This document shows, one piece after another, positions 23,601-37,344 of a stretch of DNA of 64,000 nucleotides. Numbering within the stretch: the stretch's first letter is position 1; the number at the start of each line of letters is the position of its first letter. The DNA is from Ziziphus jujuba (Eukaryota; Streptophyta; Magnoliopsida; Rosales; Rhamnaceae), in NCBI RefSeq assembly GCF_031755915.1, contig NC_083386.1, forward strand, positions 5,025,501 through 5,089,500, in the 5' to 3' direction. The position numbers were made by a program, and so were the translations under genes. The notes beneath the pieces were generated by a model. The model made no database searches. It was not told the origin of the DNA and worked only from the letters and a program-made list of their open reading frames with translations.

Positions 23601-24276
23601 TGTGTGCACATAAACATTTTTCAGGGAATACAACAACCTAATATTTACAAAAACCAAAGGCAATTGTTTAAAGTCTTACTGCCAGGCATGCGAAAACAAA
23701 ATTAAAATCACTACCATTGACTGCCACAATTTTAAAATGAAACCATATTTAGCCAAAGTAATATCAAAATTGATTATCTTACCTTTCAACAGCTATTCAC
23801 GTAGACCACGAAATTAAGCCTTCTTCCTTACAAATCGAAACCTTAAATTGTGGAAAACAAATCCCTAATTTGTGCAGAACAATGTGCCGAATGGAAGCCT
23901 TAATTTTGCAATCAAAGCCCTAAAGAAATCAAATGAAAAATGATGAAGAAAAAGCAGACGAAGAAGAGGAATATGGCAGACTGAAGAAGAAGAAGAATAC
24001 AGAAGATGAAGGAGACATTACAGATCGAAGAATGAGAAGAAGAAGAAGGAAAATGAACAGATTGAAGAAAAAGAATGGTACTCATTGGGGGTTTCAATTC
24101 CGAGAGACGCGAACGGTCCGGTGAGATTGATCTAGCTAGAGACAGCAACGGGAGACACCAGCGAGAGAGACCATAACCTTCGATAAGTTTCGATTACAAA
24201 GCTGACCCAAGGGAAAAGATGGGTCAGTTTAATCCTCCTCTAGTAGGATTATTTCACTGTAGTGGTCAAGTTATCT
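23601..24276 (-). other. Gene-like 5' region without a traceable gene
   Basis: On the minus strand a less AT-rich, CT-rich leader runs from about 24200 to 23796 and ends in a donor-like GAAAG|GTAAGATA. It looks like a first exon or UTR of a plant gene, but no matching downstream exons were found before the TRIM at 23596. Purine-rich on plus (GAAGAAGAAG). Could also be captured sequence. Confidence 0.3.
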
Positions 24277-24778
24277 TGTGAAGTCCCACATTGGTTGGAA
24301 AGAAGAATGAAACATGGCTTATAAATATTTGGATACCTTTCCCTTGTGAGGCCTTTTAAAACCATGCGGACTGAGCCTAAAGCGGATAATATCACATGTG
24401 GGTAGTCTGGACCGTTATAGTTGGTATCAAAGCCAGTACCCAGATCAATGTGTAACAGCCCAGACCACCCGCATGAGATATTGTCTGCTTTGGGCCCAGC
24501 CCACACGGTTTTAAAAGGCCTCTCAAGGGAAAGGTATCCACATCCACTTATATGGCATGCTTCGTTCCCCTTTCCAACCAATGTGGGATCTCACAGATGT
24601 GCCACCGAGGACGTTGGGCCCTAAGGAGGGAGGATTGTGAAGTCCCACATCGATTGGAAGGGGGAACGAAGCATGGCTTATAAGCGTGTGGATCCCTTTC
24701 TCTTGTGAGGCTTTTTATAACCGTGCGGGCTGGGCCCAAAGCGGAAAATATCACATGCAGGTGGTCTAGGCTGTTACA
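24277..24778 (+). mobile_element. TRIM with a nested TRIM LTR
   Basis: LTRs 24277-24419 and 24636-24778 (143 bp each), PBS TGGTATCAAAGC at 24422-24433, polypurine AAGGAGGGAGGAT before the right LTR. TATCt/TATCc flanks (24272-24276, 24779-24783). The internal part is interrupted by a reversed copy of the same family's LTR. Confidence 0.9.
24451..24595 (-). mobile_element. Solo TRIM LTR nested in a TRIM
   Basis: 145 bp in minus orientation, TGTAACAGCCCAGACC...GGGATCTCACA on plus, with AATG/GATG flanking. The host internal sequence GATCAATG...GATGTGCC resumes after it. Confidence 0.85.
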
Positions 24779-24783
24779 TATCC

Positions 24784-27700
24784 CCTTCTTAATTTATTAC
24801 TACCAAACACCTAATTGGGACACAATCCTATCTGGTTCGGAGAAACAAACAGGCTAACGTTGCCAGCTTACTTTTTGACTTTTCCTTGCTCCTTATAACT
24901 TTTTTCGAACATCGTGCCTTCTAAGCCAACAAAACAAAGTGAGGCATTTTCCAATCACTTCCATATATTCCATGGTTTTTGCTAGGTTTGTTAAAATTTT
25001 GCTTCTCTTTTTTTAAAAAAAAAAAATTATTTTTGGTGAACCAAATTTGCCTTCTTTTAGGGAAAATTTTCTATTTCAATTCTCATTCCTTTCATTTTAA
25101 AAATGTTGTTATTTATTATATAATTTGAAAGGTTTTAGGGGTCCATATGTGATTTCAGACACTATCTTTATTTAGCAAGACTAATGAGGCAGAAATTTCT
25201 TGTTCAATCTTGTATCTTTATTTAGTCAGAAAATCCTACTTGCTACAACTTTTGAAAATTTTCACTTTTAAGTTTTAAAAATTGCTTTTGAAAATGTTTA
25301 GATTGTTTTTTGAAAATGCTTTAGTTCTTTATAAGAGTTTCTAACCAAAATCAATAGTTCCTTAGCAAGTTTTTCTAGAGAAGTAGAAGCTTTGAAGAAG
25401 CATAAGCAAAAGCCATTCTAAATAGATCCTAAGAGCAAAATCCCTAAATCTTGAACCTATCACTCATGAGTTGTGTTCACATATATAAGATCCATGGAAG
25501 AGTAAATTAACTTACGTACTATTGCTTTCATGAAAAATTTCTTAGTTATCAGTTAACATTTTTCTTAAATGTGTGACATTTTCATATATATCTTGAATAT
25601 TGCAATTGTACTGTCTCACTTCGGAATGTTCAACAATAACTTCATCCATTCACAATCTTCGGTACCATAATCGTGGTTAATTAACCTGCACATATAATAT
25701 GCTAGCAAAGCTAGAGCATATCCTTCAAACTCTTATAGAAAAACTATTGGTGGATTGGTTTGAACTTTGAAGAGATTGTTTTTGTATTTGTTATTAATTT
25801 AAAAGAAAATAATCAAGAAAAATATCATATGAATGTTTTGTTTTATCTCTTTCTCTTCTTACTAAAAACTATGGCCCAATATCATGTATATAAGCCTTGA
25901 TTTCAAACACAGAGGTTTTAACTTTTTAAGTTTACATAGTATGGCAGAGGTTGGTATTTTGGCGTTGTAGAGGAAAACATGACAGGTAAAGAACCATAAG
26001 TTTGCGACTATACATGAACATTTAATTTAAAGCAGTAAAGTTCAGAATGATTAAACAGTAATGATGCAGAATAATAATGTTTAGAAATCTATGTCCTGCC
26101 ACGAGTCGATTACAAATAACAATATAAATTTAGTGTGCCAAATTCACAATGTTTCAAATCGGGAGAACATAAACCAAAAAAGTGTTTTTTGGGAAAGAAA
26201 CCTTTGGAAACCTTATACTATAATCTTCTAATATATAGAATCTTTTACAGCATGATCAATTTCCTTATTTCACTATAATCTTTTATTTTATTTATTTTTT
26301 TGCATTGATTGTCATCTTGTCCACTTCAAAATCCTCCTTATGCACAGTAGACCTATACAAAATCATAGATAAAAACAAAAGAAGAAAGGGAAAAAAAAAA
26401 AAAACTTTATTTGAAAACCTAAATTTAAAAAAATAAATAAATAAAAAAATAGAAAAAACACCACAACTAGAACTCCATATTAGTTAAGTATTTGTATCAC
26501 AGACTGTACTGATCTAAGTACTTATTTTGTGTTATGCTCTGTTTGATACATTCTTCCATATGCAACCTCTTCACACCAACTATAGTGACCAAGAATAATC
26601 TGTGCTTTAAAATTTACCATGAAATTTTCTTCACGAGAAATGAAGCAGCTTGCACGATTAGTCAACTATTTCTATGTAAGAATATTGTACTAAATCCTTG
26701 GTTCTTTGTTTTATTCCATTTCCATCAGAAACATGATATGTGGCTATAGCAAATAATAATAATAATAATAATTACAATATCTTATAGCTACAGGAAAAGC
26801 AAAAGTTAAAGAAATTAATCCGACTTCATAAGAGTGAATGGAATTCTTACAATAAATATATGTCGACCTCTAAATCTTCTGCATGTTTAATTATCATACA
26901 GAAAAAGAATAAAAAACGGTAATAAATAGTTACAAGAAAAGCAAAAGTTAAAGAAATTAATCGGTAACCTCATTTGGCGAGGAAGGATCTGCGGGGCATG
27001 TGGGGACCACGGGGTCTGGGGCTTTCAGAGGTAATTTCGATATTTTAGAAAGTTTGGTTCCCAAGACGCGATATTTAGACTTTTGACCACTAAAAGACAA
27101 AAACAAGAACGGTGACAAACTATTAATATTTAAGATTTTACAGGTTGATAATTTTTTAACTGTAATTTAGAATTAAACATGTTTTGATTATAAAAACGGT
27201 CAAATTTGTGATTAACATACGTTTCAAATTCAGTCAAATTTATACAAGAAAAGTATTTTTGATATATATCATTATATAAATATATTATAAAATAAAATTT
27301 TGATATTTTATTTTAAAATTAAAAGATAAAATAGTGATTTTATAAATGAATTTATTTAAAAATTAACTCCAAATGTGATAAAAGATGATGTTTTAATTCC
27401 TCATCCAGTTGGTTCATAATTCACCAAAGCTCCCTGAACAAAATTCTTTTTTGGACGATAACGAAAGTCCATAAACATGTTTTGTCGACATTTCATTACG
27501 GTGGGGGCCACTGCCACAAAAACCAAAAGGCTTTTGAATGATTTCTTTTATCGGTTCCTAATTAATGACACTCCAATGGTTTCCCACATTTCCTCAGCCT
27601 CTAACCAAAACCAGAAAGAACGTTGCCATTCATCACAAGTTGTGAACAGGTCATGAGCTGATGTTGAAATCACAATATTTTTTGTGATCCACCACAACTT

Positions 27701-27887
27701 GTGATACAATAACTATTTTCCAAACCCAAATGCCTCCCTAAAATTTCGGAAACCTAGTATATTTGAGAGAGCATGAGAGAAGAAAGTGCATTTGTTCAAA
27801 AGATACAGCAAAAGTCTTTTAAAAAATATTCCAACTTTTAACATTTTTTTATTATAAATTAACAAATAATTTTTATGAGATTAAATA

Positions 27888-27922
<35 letters not shown>

Positions 27923-28124
27923 TTTATATCGTATATTTTTTGAAGTCATTATTTAACATGACACAGTTAGCATATTAGAATTTTCACTTTTTAGTTCAAT
28001 ATAGAAGGAATATATACATTTTGCAGTATTAAATAGACACAAAGGAGTTCACATTTTGTTTTTTTCCACCCCAAAAATCATTGCAAATGAAACAAAATTT
28101 TGACTTAATTAGAAATAATGAAAC
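24784..28124. other. Intergenic region with duplicated NLR-flank pieces
   Basis: No gene. The segment 24850-24900 resembles the GTTGCCAGCTTAC stretch at 43665. 25500-25760 resembles 28125-28290. 26480-26900 resembles 50200-50830 (GTTCTGTTTGATAC, ACTATAGTGACCAAGAAT). 27000-27800 is not repeated elsewhere in the window. Confidence 0.5.
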
Positions 28125-29995
28125 AGAGTACGCCTGTGAATATTATGCTTTCATGAAAAGTTATTGGTTATCGGTTAACCTTTTCATAAGAGGACTACAC
28201 AAGAAATCATATTTCTTCCTCTGACATATGTGACATTTTCATGAATTGAATATAATATTGTAGCAAAGCTAGAGCACTTATATTCAAAACTTTGACCATT
28301 GATTTTGAACTTCCATAACATGTTTTCTCACGCTGTAATATTTTTTTCTTAAATACACGAAAGGAAGGATGAAAAATTAATAAAAACACGAACAATATTA
28401 ATTAATTAAGCCACACAAAACTAACTATCTCATCGTAACCACAAAAGCATTAAATGTTTTTCAATGTATAAAATATATCAATATTAATTTGAGCAACAAA
28501 TGAAATATAATGCCTACTCTTATCCAATACCACAAGGTAGAGAATATTAACTCCAAAATATATAATCTTCTTGATAATTACTAGGGAAATTTCCAATTGG
28601 ATCATTAAAATTTGCAAGTAGGCTAGTCTGAGCGGGCTTAAAGTTAAATGAAATAGAAATATAATCCACATATCTCCATCTTTCATTGATATTAAAGCTG
28701 TGTGATGTTCATTTAAATATACTTTTGGTGTAATATTGTACCTCCTTCTTTGAGCCATATTTCTTGAGGTCTGGAGGCCCTAATGAGCCACCAATCTCTA
28801 CAGTAACATATTATGTTATGGCAATATATAAAATGAAGTCCTAAGATATTAACCAAGCCCATGAATTATCTTTTGAAAAAACATTATAACACATGGTAAC
28901 CCATTCGTGTAATATATATATATATACATATTATAGTTTGTGCATGAAAGAAATAAAAAAATAAAAAACAGAGGCATAAATTTAACTTTTCATCAATTCA
29001 AATACAAGATGAAAGAATAGTATATCACCTTTAGGCAATCCTATCCATAATTGTAAGAACCATTTGCTTCCAACTGTAAAAAAATCAATTTATTTTTCCA
29101 AAAATGACGAAACATAAAAGAGAAATTTCATAAAAATTGAAGTCATTCCTCTGTTCCAATGGTACATTTCAAGAACCCACTATCCCATTCTTTTCAATCA
29201 ACATCTCCAATTGGATAAAAAAAAAGTAGGGGTTAATATCTATTGATCATAGAACATATTGAAATTAGCTAAGAATTCATAATTCATATTAAAAAAAAAA
29301 AATAGTTTACAATCAAGTACCTCGATATGTGCATGTTTGGAGTTGAAGCAATGGATTTAGAAAGCAGTTGGCCTTAGATATTGGAATAGTTCCATAGACA
29401 GATTTGAGGGAGCGAGATCTGAGGTAGAGAGGAAATGAAAAGAGAGTCAAACTAAGATTGAAAAGTGTTGGAGTACATATACGTGAAAATCTTGCTAATC
29501 ATAATAGTCTGCCTCAAAACTATATATTCTTCAAAATATATATATTCACCATAGTCAATATTCTAGTACAAACAAATAATCCTTGAAACCAACTTTAGAA
29601 TCTTCATCAAATCTAAATTTGTTTTAATTTTGAAGATCATAAAAAAGTAATAGAAAAATTATGATCAGAGTCAACCATCTAATTATGATCATATAAGAAC
29701 CATTTGCTTCCTCCTCTAAAAAATTCCCAAAACTGTTTTATTTTTTCCATAAAGGTCACAAAATAAAATTGATATTTCCTATCAAACAGTCCTCTGTTCT
29801 TAAACATCATTCTTTTTTCATTCAACGTCTCCAACTTGATATAAGGCACTAGGATAAAACATATCACCAAATATATAACATACACATTTTTTAGATAACT
29901 TTTGAAGACCATAAAAGCATATAATTTATTAAATGAAAATTAACAATCATAAAGCATATATTATAGAAATTAATTTGGAAAATGGGTTTACATAC
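28125..29995 (-). other. Non-coding part of tandem NLR unit b
   Basis: 3' flank and probable introns of the LRR remnant at 29996. The block 29330-29510 (minus: a likely terminal exon with GAG|GTACTTGATTG donor context) recurs at 58880-59060 and 62000-62180, and partly at 57040-57110. Confidence 0.55.
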
Positions 29996-30420
29996 CTTTT
30001 TCTTCTTCCAATATTGCAGTACCTGAAGGGTGGGTACGATGCTATTAATATCTACGGTCTTATTGACTTCCATGGTTGTCTTACCATCCAGTTGTAGTCT
30101 AATCAGTTTTGAGGTGCTTATAATACCATGAACAGACAAACTCTGCATCTCAAAGCACCCACTTACAACTATACTTTCCAAATTTGGAATTCCCATCTTG
30201 TGATTCCCTGAATAGAAGCTTGTGAGCTTGGTAAAAGACCAAATTCCAAATTTTCCAACTCAACAAATTCAATTTCACCACCTTCTTCTGTATCATGATC
30301 TGAAATTATTATTCTTTCAGTCAATCGTCAGCAATCACTTATCCTCGTCTTCCTCAGCCTGTTCATGCTTTTGGCAGTTTAGGAATATATTAAATCTAGC
30401 ATCCTATGGCATTGAACTTG
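29996..30420 (-). pseudogene. NLR LRR exon remnant, copy b
   Basis: The minus strand reads LRR-type sequence (DHDTEEGGEIEFVELENL, then GIPNLESIVVSGCFEMQSLSVHG) like the C-terminal LRRs of At4g27190-like NLRs. It ends in an AAAAG|GTATGT donor at 29996/29995. A missing base in the PS-LTSFY region (about 30225) breaks the frame, and upstream of about 30400 the LRRs are lost. It pairs best with the 59568-60010 copy, including the WKKKK end before the donor. A dead duplicate. Confidence 0.8.
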
Positions 30421-31265
30421 ACCATTGATTTTAAACTTTTTGTTTTGTTTAACATTTGAGCTCATTACACTCGGAAAAGGTGGAATTTCAGTCAGATCAA
30501 TATTTGAGCTTTGAACGTGAAGGTATGTTCTCAGTGGTCAATATGAGTACTGTTTATTTTAAACTTCCATAACATGTTTTCTTGCACTTTATATTTTTGT
30601 ATTAAATTTACCCCAAAAAAATATATACATAATTGAGAATGAAATATTAGTAAAAACGCAAACAGTATTAATTAATTAACTCTGGTGATGACAAACAAAA
30701 TATTTAGATGGGTTAAGCCATACAAAACTAGTATCTCAAAGTAACCTCAAAGCATTAGATGTTTTTCAATGTACAAAAACAAATCAACATTAATTCCAGC
30801 AACAAATGAAACACAATGTCTTATACAATACCACAAGACAGAGAATAACACAATGTCTTATACAATACCACAAGACAGAGAATATTAACTCCAAAACATT
30901 TAATCTTCTTGATAATAACAGGGGAAATTTCCAATTGGGTGGATCATCAAAATCTGTAAGTGGGCTACTCCGAGGAGGCTTAATGTAGGAAAATGGAATA
31001 GACCTCAACAATTTTCAAATATGTTATTATCGGATTCTGCCCTCAATATGTATCTGCAACAACTCAAGAATTGAAACCACGGTTAAATATTTATTTTTTC
31101 TTTCTAAAGAATAATGATTAGATACTTTGTCAAAGACAAATGTAACAGAAAAATATTCCAAATATATATTTTTTAAAATAACAATAAAGGTTTGTAAAGC
31201 TAATTTAAATACACTTTTGCTTGAATATTATACCTCCTTTTTGTGCCAGATTTCTTGAGGCCTGG
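30421..31265 (-). other. Non-coding part of tandem NLR unit c
   Basis: Same block order as 60010-60840 (ATTTGAGCTTTGAAC.TGAA, TACAAAACTAGTATCTCAA, CAGATTTCTTGAGGCCTGG). It stops where BL-C has inserted. Confidence 0.6.
30811..30884. repeat. 37 bp tandem duplication
   Basis: Two identical 37 bp units (30811-30847, 30848-30884). The related unit at about 60390 has one. Confidence 0.9.
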
Positions 31266-31299
31266 TATAACATCCCGTCCTGAAGTACATCGGAAATTT

Positions 31300-31560
31300 C
31301 TAAAATTTGACCAAGGTTGACCGAGTTTGACCATCGTTGACCGAAAAGGGGTCAAATGTTGACTTTTTGCTCCTGATGGAATTTCATATTGACCAAGGTA
31401 CCGTTAAAAAGTACACATTGTCACGAGTCCATAGACTAGTAGCACGTTGAAAACGGAGCTACAGATTGAAAGTTATGAGCAAAACAATTTGAGGTCATAA
31501 CTGTCCAAGGGGTGCCGGAGTTGACTTTTTGTTCATGCAAAGTTGAGCTTTGACTCATGC
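31300..31560 (+). promoter_or_regulatory. TTGAC (W-box core) array in BL-C
   Basis: About eight plus-strand TTGAC cores; four are tightly packed in 31305-31345 (ATTTGACC, GGTTGACC, GTTTGACC, CGTTGACC). Confidence 0.6.
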
Positions 31561-33387
31561 ATGGTTGTGAAGTACTCATCGATACGAGTTCATAAACTAG
31601 AGTTACATCCAATTTGGACATGTGATTTGAAAGTTATGGACATGCAAAGTTTTCCGAATACCGTAATATTTTAATATATTTTGACTTGAGTGAACAATAT
31701 GTGCCACATGTCGTATTTTAAACCAATCCCGTGAGTGAACAGTATGTGCCAAATGTCGTATTTTAAACCAATCCCGTGAGTGAACAATGTCACCCAAGGG
31801 TGGCTTTTATTTTGGCCAAAACATGTGAGCCGGGGGGAAGAGAGAGAAAGAGGGGAGAAGAGAGAGGGGGAGAGAAGCCACCACCACTGGCCACCACCGT
31901 TGACTGCTGTCCGATAACTTTTAAGCCACATGCGCCACCCTTAGCTTGAAGCCCACCTGAAAATCAGCTGGCCAGCCAAAAATCACGGCCAGATCGCCGG
32001 CGACGCCCCCGAATCAAGGCATTTTTCGACCAGTGGTCGATTTCCTTCTCTTGCCGATATCTCCCAAACCAAACCTCCATTTGCCTCACCGCCGGTCCCG
32101 TTGAGTTACTCATCACCAGATCTACCTCTTCATCAAGTTTCACGGCCAGTGGCCACCGAACGCGCCACCAGCGGTGGCGGATTCCGGTGACCACGGCGGC
32201 TCACCGGAAAACCCAATTCCGGTGAGTTTCTAATCACCCCACTTATCCTTCCCCACTAATTCAATGTTCCTAAACCCAAATATGAGGTCACTTTCCTCCA
32301 ATTCGTGACGCATTGAGAGAATCGAGAACTTGAATTTCGAGAGCTTTCCAACGAGATCCCAGCCACCACGGGTCCAATCTTTGGGAGGTAAGCCTCAAAC
32401 CATGATCCTCATTCCATAAGCTTTGTTTCGGTATACTACTCATAAATTTTGGTTAACATTTGTGTTAAACCACCCGGATACCTGGTCTTATTTATCCAAA
32501 TAAAATATTAATTTATTTGAGTTATGTAATATTGTTGTTCTAGGAGCACATGTGCATCATGGAATTGATCCCATGGAAAATCTTGGGTTAATTGCATGCT
32601 CGAGGTGAGTGACCCACCTTCAAAAATTAATTTCGGGTGTCAAATTAATTATATTTCGTTATATTTTCATATTTGGATGTTTATATTATATTAATTATGT
32701 GATAAATTGAAAATTAAATTTTGATGCTAATATTTGGACAATTTGAAATGTGTATATGTGTGTGCACCGAAGCATATTTCGATTTTGATAAATTATGGAA
32801 ATTCATTCTATGAAAATTTGATATTTAAAGAAATTATGATTTTTAACATTATTGATTTATTGTTGAAATTATTATGAGTTTATTTCAAGCAATAAAAATG
32901 CATTTATAGATTTATGAATTTTGGAAATTTTATGGGATTTTAATGAAATTATGCCTATCTTGAATTTTAAGGATTTAAGGATATTATTTTAAAAATTATG
33001 CTTATGCATTTGAATATTGTGGATTGAAAAATTGATGCATTCGAAAGTTGATGGATTTGAAATTGATGGAAATTGTGTGATGAATTTATGATGATGATTT
33101 ATAAAGGAATTGTGGAAAATTTACGGATTTAATTGGATGGAATAAATCCGGTGGTATTTATGAGATTTTGAGATTTGAAAATAAATATATTGATTTTATG
33201 ATTTTTAGATGCACCATACACATACTGGTGTTTTGTGTATATGGATGTGATTAGTACGCACATGAATATGATTAGCCCGCAGGTGGGTGTGAGTAGCTCG
33301 CAGGTGATTTATGGGGTTGTCCTGTGGTTGCCATCGGATGAGGGTAAACCGTCCCTCCATGGCCGGGACGCCTGTTAGCAGCGGCGC

Positions 33388-36203
33388 TGTAACACCCCAT
33401 CCCAAAGTACAACGGAAATTTTCCAACGGACTTTTTGTTCCAGTTGGAATTCTAGGTTGACTGAGGTACCGTTACGAAGTACACGTTGGCACGAGTTCGT
33501 AGACTAGTAGCATGTCGAAAACGGAGCTACGGTTTGAAAGTTATGAGCAAAACAAGTTGAGATCCAAACTGTCCAAGGGGTGCCGGAGTTGACTTTTTAT
33601 TCATGCAAAGTTGAGCTTTGACTCATGCATGGTTGTGAAGTACTAGTCGGTACGAGTCCGTAGACTAGCGGCACGTCCGATTTGGACATGTGGTTTGAAA
33701 GTTATGAACCTGTAGAGTTTTTCAAACACCGTATTATTTTAATATTATTTTTAAACGTGTAACGATGTGCCACGTGTGACTTAATAAATGTGACCATGTG
33801 TCACGATGGTGAGATGACACATGTCAACCATGCTTAATACCCTAGTATTTTATTATTGTTATTTGTTATAATAATATTATTTTTAATATTATTTAATTAT
33901 TTTTATTTTATTTTATTTTCCTTTTTCTTTTCTTCTCCCCACGTGGGGAAAAAGGGGCAGGGACACGGGAGGAATTCTTTTTCTTTCTTCTTCTTCCTCC
34001 TTCTTCTTCCTTCTCCTTCATTTTCTCTCCCTCCGGCCGTCTCTCTCTCCCGTGTTTATCTTTTCCGGCCACCACCATAAGCTACACGCGCCGGCCATAG
34101 ACGTAGCCCAGCCGCCGGTGAGCTCACCAGCCAAACTTGGCGGCCGGCCGGCCGGCGATGCGCCTAGATCGGGCCGGTGAAGTCGCGGCGGTGGGTTGAA
34201 ATTTTTCCGATGATTCTCGCCGTTTCCGATCAACCCAGCCCGACCCATACCTCTATCCAACCATTTTCGACCCCTCTGAGTCCATTTCCGGGGTTAGATT
34301 GCCCAAAATCCCCACCGTTTGAGAGATCCCTCAAGTTTAAATTCAGCTGAAACTTTCCGGCCAAATTCTGGCCACCTCCGGTGGAATTGGGGTCGATGGA
34401 GACCGGTAATGCGATCCTCGTTCCACGAGCTTCGATTCGGTATATTACTCGACCATTTTAGTTAATGTTTGTGTTTAACCCCCCGGGTACCGGGTATTAT
34501 TTATCCGAATAAAATATTAATTTATTTGACTGTGTGTGAATTGTGTTCTAGGAGCACCGGTGAGTCGTGGAATTGATCCCATGGTGGATCATGGTTTAAT
34601 TGCGTGCTCCAGGTGAGTGACCCACCTTGAAAACTATTTTGGGCAATTTATTATATTTATTTGGTGTTTATTTGATATCTGGAATTTATGCTCATGTGGC
34701 GTATTTTAAATATAATCGGGAAAAATATTATTTTATATATATAATTACTCATTGGTACTAAACGGAAATTTGGGGTCATTAGAAATTCCCAATTATTATT
34801 TTATTGTGATTAAATGGTATTTATTACACATGAGCAAGTATTTTCAGTAATTAATTGTGTCTGAATTTTATATTATTTTTGGGCATAATTGGTTTGAATA
34901 TTTTAAGAAAATTATTTGTTTAAATTGGTGGTTTAATTTTATAATTATGCCCGTGGTATATTATTTGTTGAATCTCGTGTTACGAGAAAAATTATTATTT
35001 TACTGTTATCGGTGATTTCATACCGGGTTTGTTAAAAGGAAATTATGTGGGATGGTAAATGTGAAAATTGGTATATTTCCCACGGTGAAATTGGAAAACG
35101 GTACGGTTATAATTAATTTAGTAATTATTTTAGACGCACTCATACAGTATTGGTGTTCTGGTATATATATATGTGGTTAGGGCGCAAGTATTATGTCTCC
35201 CGTGAGTTGCCATTGGACCGAGGGCAGGCAAGTCTTATATATTGCACATCAGCCGCCCCCCTCCTTGGCCGGGATGACGGTTTCAGCAGCGGTACTGTCG
35301 GGACGCCGAAGTGCCGTTTGCGAGTTTCTCTCTTTAATCTCCCCGCCAGTTGGTGCTCGGGACGCTGGGTATCGGAGGGTATCACTGGTATATGGTGTGG
35401 TGCGTCAAGTACAAATTTTTCGAATAGAAATTTCAAACCCCAAAGAGTACCAAAATTATTTATTATAATTTATTACATTTTATTTATATTTGGGGTATTT
35501 ATTTATTTAATTATTGTTTATTAAATTATTTGATCCCTTGGTTTCGGGAAGTACGAATATCGGGTTTTGTGAAAATGTTTTAAAAGGGGAACATTTCCAA
35601 CAGAATGAATAGTGAGGGTTTTGAGAGAAATTATTACCTTCAAATGTTTATTTATTTATTTATTTAATTGTTCGGTATTGATTAATTAAATCCCTTTATT
35701 TGTTATATTATTAATATTAAAGGTGTTCAGTAGATAGGGTAACTCACTGAGATGATTAGCATATCACGTTTTTAAATTCTATTCCCCTAGGTCCAGGTTG
35801 GGAGATGTTGATCGTCCGGGGCGATCCCGACGTCTCAGTTCGTTTTCGAAAGTCCAAGAAGTATTTCTTCCCTTTTTCCTCTCTATCTTGTATTGCTTTT
35901 TATCTGTCATTGTTTCCACATTTAATTGTATAATGCTCTGTATACTGTATTGGACATGTAGTTGTTATTTATGCACTGATTTACTGTTCTTTGAAGTGCT
36001 GTAAAATTGTGGAATCAACTTGTAGTATCGTGGGAGGAATAAGGGGACGATTATAGAAGTGTGTTTTCAGTGCAGAAAATTTGTGGTAAGTCATACCCTT
36101 AGGGGAGGTGCTGCCGGATTTTCCGTTGGAAGGTTCGGTGGTATTTCCCTGGAATCAGGGCTTGTCCAGGGTTCCGGGGAGGAATCTTGGACGGGTCCTG
36201 ACA
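33388..36203 (+). mobile_element. BL-D, solo LTR nested in BL-C
   Basis: 2816 bp, TGTAACACCCCATCC to GGACGGGTCCTGACA, with GCGC at 33384-33387 and 36204-36207. Removing it and one GCGC rejoins the host GC-rich block in register with BL-A. The first TTGAC cluster is deleted in this copy. Confidence 0.94.
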
Positions 36204-37332
36204 GCGCAATAGGATGCCATGCGACCTTATGCCGGTTTCTCTCTTTAACCTCCTGTCTGGCGGTGCTTGAGACACTGGGTACCGTTGGCGCCATTAGTAT
36301 ATAGTGGGTGCATCAAATGGTTTTCGGAACATGATTTTCAAAATAATATTTTGAAATTGTATTTAAATTGAGAATATGTTTAATGGCTTTTTTACTAATT
36401 ATTTCAAATGGAGGTTTTTATTTGATTTAATTTTTCCTTTGCTTAATTATTCAATAAATTGATTTATTTTAATTATTTAACTATTTCATGAATTGTTTTA
36501 ATGTGAGTTTTATTAATATTTCGGTATTAATCGTTATGACATGCATTAATTATTTAGTAATTGTTATAAGTTATTTTTATTTCAATTTATTTCATTATAA
36601 ATTTGGATTCTTGACTTATCGTATTTTATTAGAAAACTATTAACTAATTGTTTTCCTTGGTTTTCGGGGCATACAAATAGCGGGTTTTGTAAAACGTTTT
36701 AAAAAGGAAACTTTTTCAACTGAGTGAATCGTGAGGGTTTTAAGGGAAAATATTTTTTTTAACTACATATTATTTATTTACTTATTTCTTATTAATCAAT
36801 TAACTAAGTTATTTACCCTTTTATTATTATTATTATTGTATAGTAGATTGGGTTACTCACTGAGATGATTAGCATCTCATGTTTTTAAATTCCGTTCCCT
36901 TAGGTCCAGGTTAGTCGACATTGATTGTCTGGGGACGAACTCGACGTCTCAGTTCATTGACGAAAGTCCAAGAGAAGCTTTTCCTCCCTTTTTCCTCTCC
37001 ATCTTGTATTGCTTCTTTATCTGTCATTGTATTAAAGTCATATTTATTTGTATAACGCTCTGTATACGGATTGGACAGATATTTGTTTAATTGCTTACTG
37101 ATTCCCTGTTATTATTTTGGAGTGCTGTAAATTTGTGGAAACAAATTGTAGTAAGGTGGGAGGAATAAGGTGGTATTTATTGAAGTGTGTTTTATGTGCA
37201 GGAAATTTTTTGGTAAGTCCTACCTTTAGGGGAAATGCTGCCAAATTTTCCGTTGGAAGGTTCAGTGGTGTTTGTCTAGGATCAGGGCTTGTTTAGGATT
37301 CCGATGAGAAATTTTAGATGGATCCTGACAGT

Positions 37333-37344
37333 TGGTATCAGAGC
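37333..37344 (+). other. Primer-binding site of the BL-C element
   Basis: TGGTATCAGAGC two bases after the LTR end, complementary to initiator tRNA-Met. Confidence 0.88.

Larger units (their letters stand above)
31266..37330 (+). mobile_element. BL-C, 5' LTR of a gypsy element, split by BL-D
   Basis: Starts TATAACATCCCGTCC (TG changed to TA) and ends GGATCCTGACA. Without BL-D (33388-36203 plus TSD) it is about 3245 bp. It is the only BL copy followed by a PBS and internal sequence, so it ties the family to Ty3-gypsy. No 3' partner LTR is found on the right; the element is truncated. Confidence 0.85.

Noticed and set aside
19954..24778. Cassandra-type TRIM carrying 5S rRNA sequence
   Set aside because: I looked for the 5S box A/C region in the LTRs and did not see it; PBS and LTR form fit a TRIM, but not that family.
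13759..24810. TTTGGTA at 13764 and TACCAAA at 24804 as the two Harbinger ends
   Set aside because: Only seven bases agree, flanking trinucleotides do not match, and the span would include several unrelated loci.
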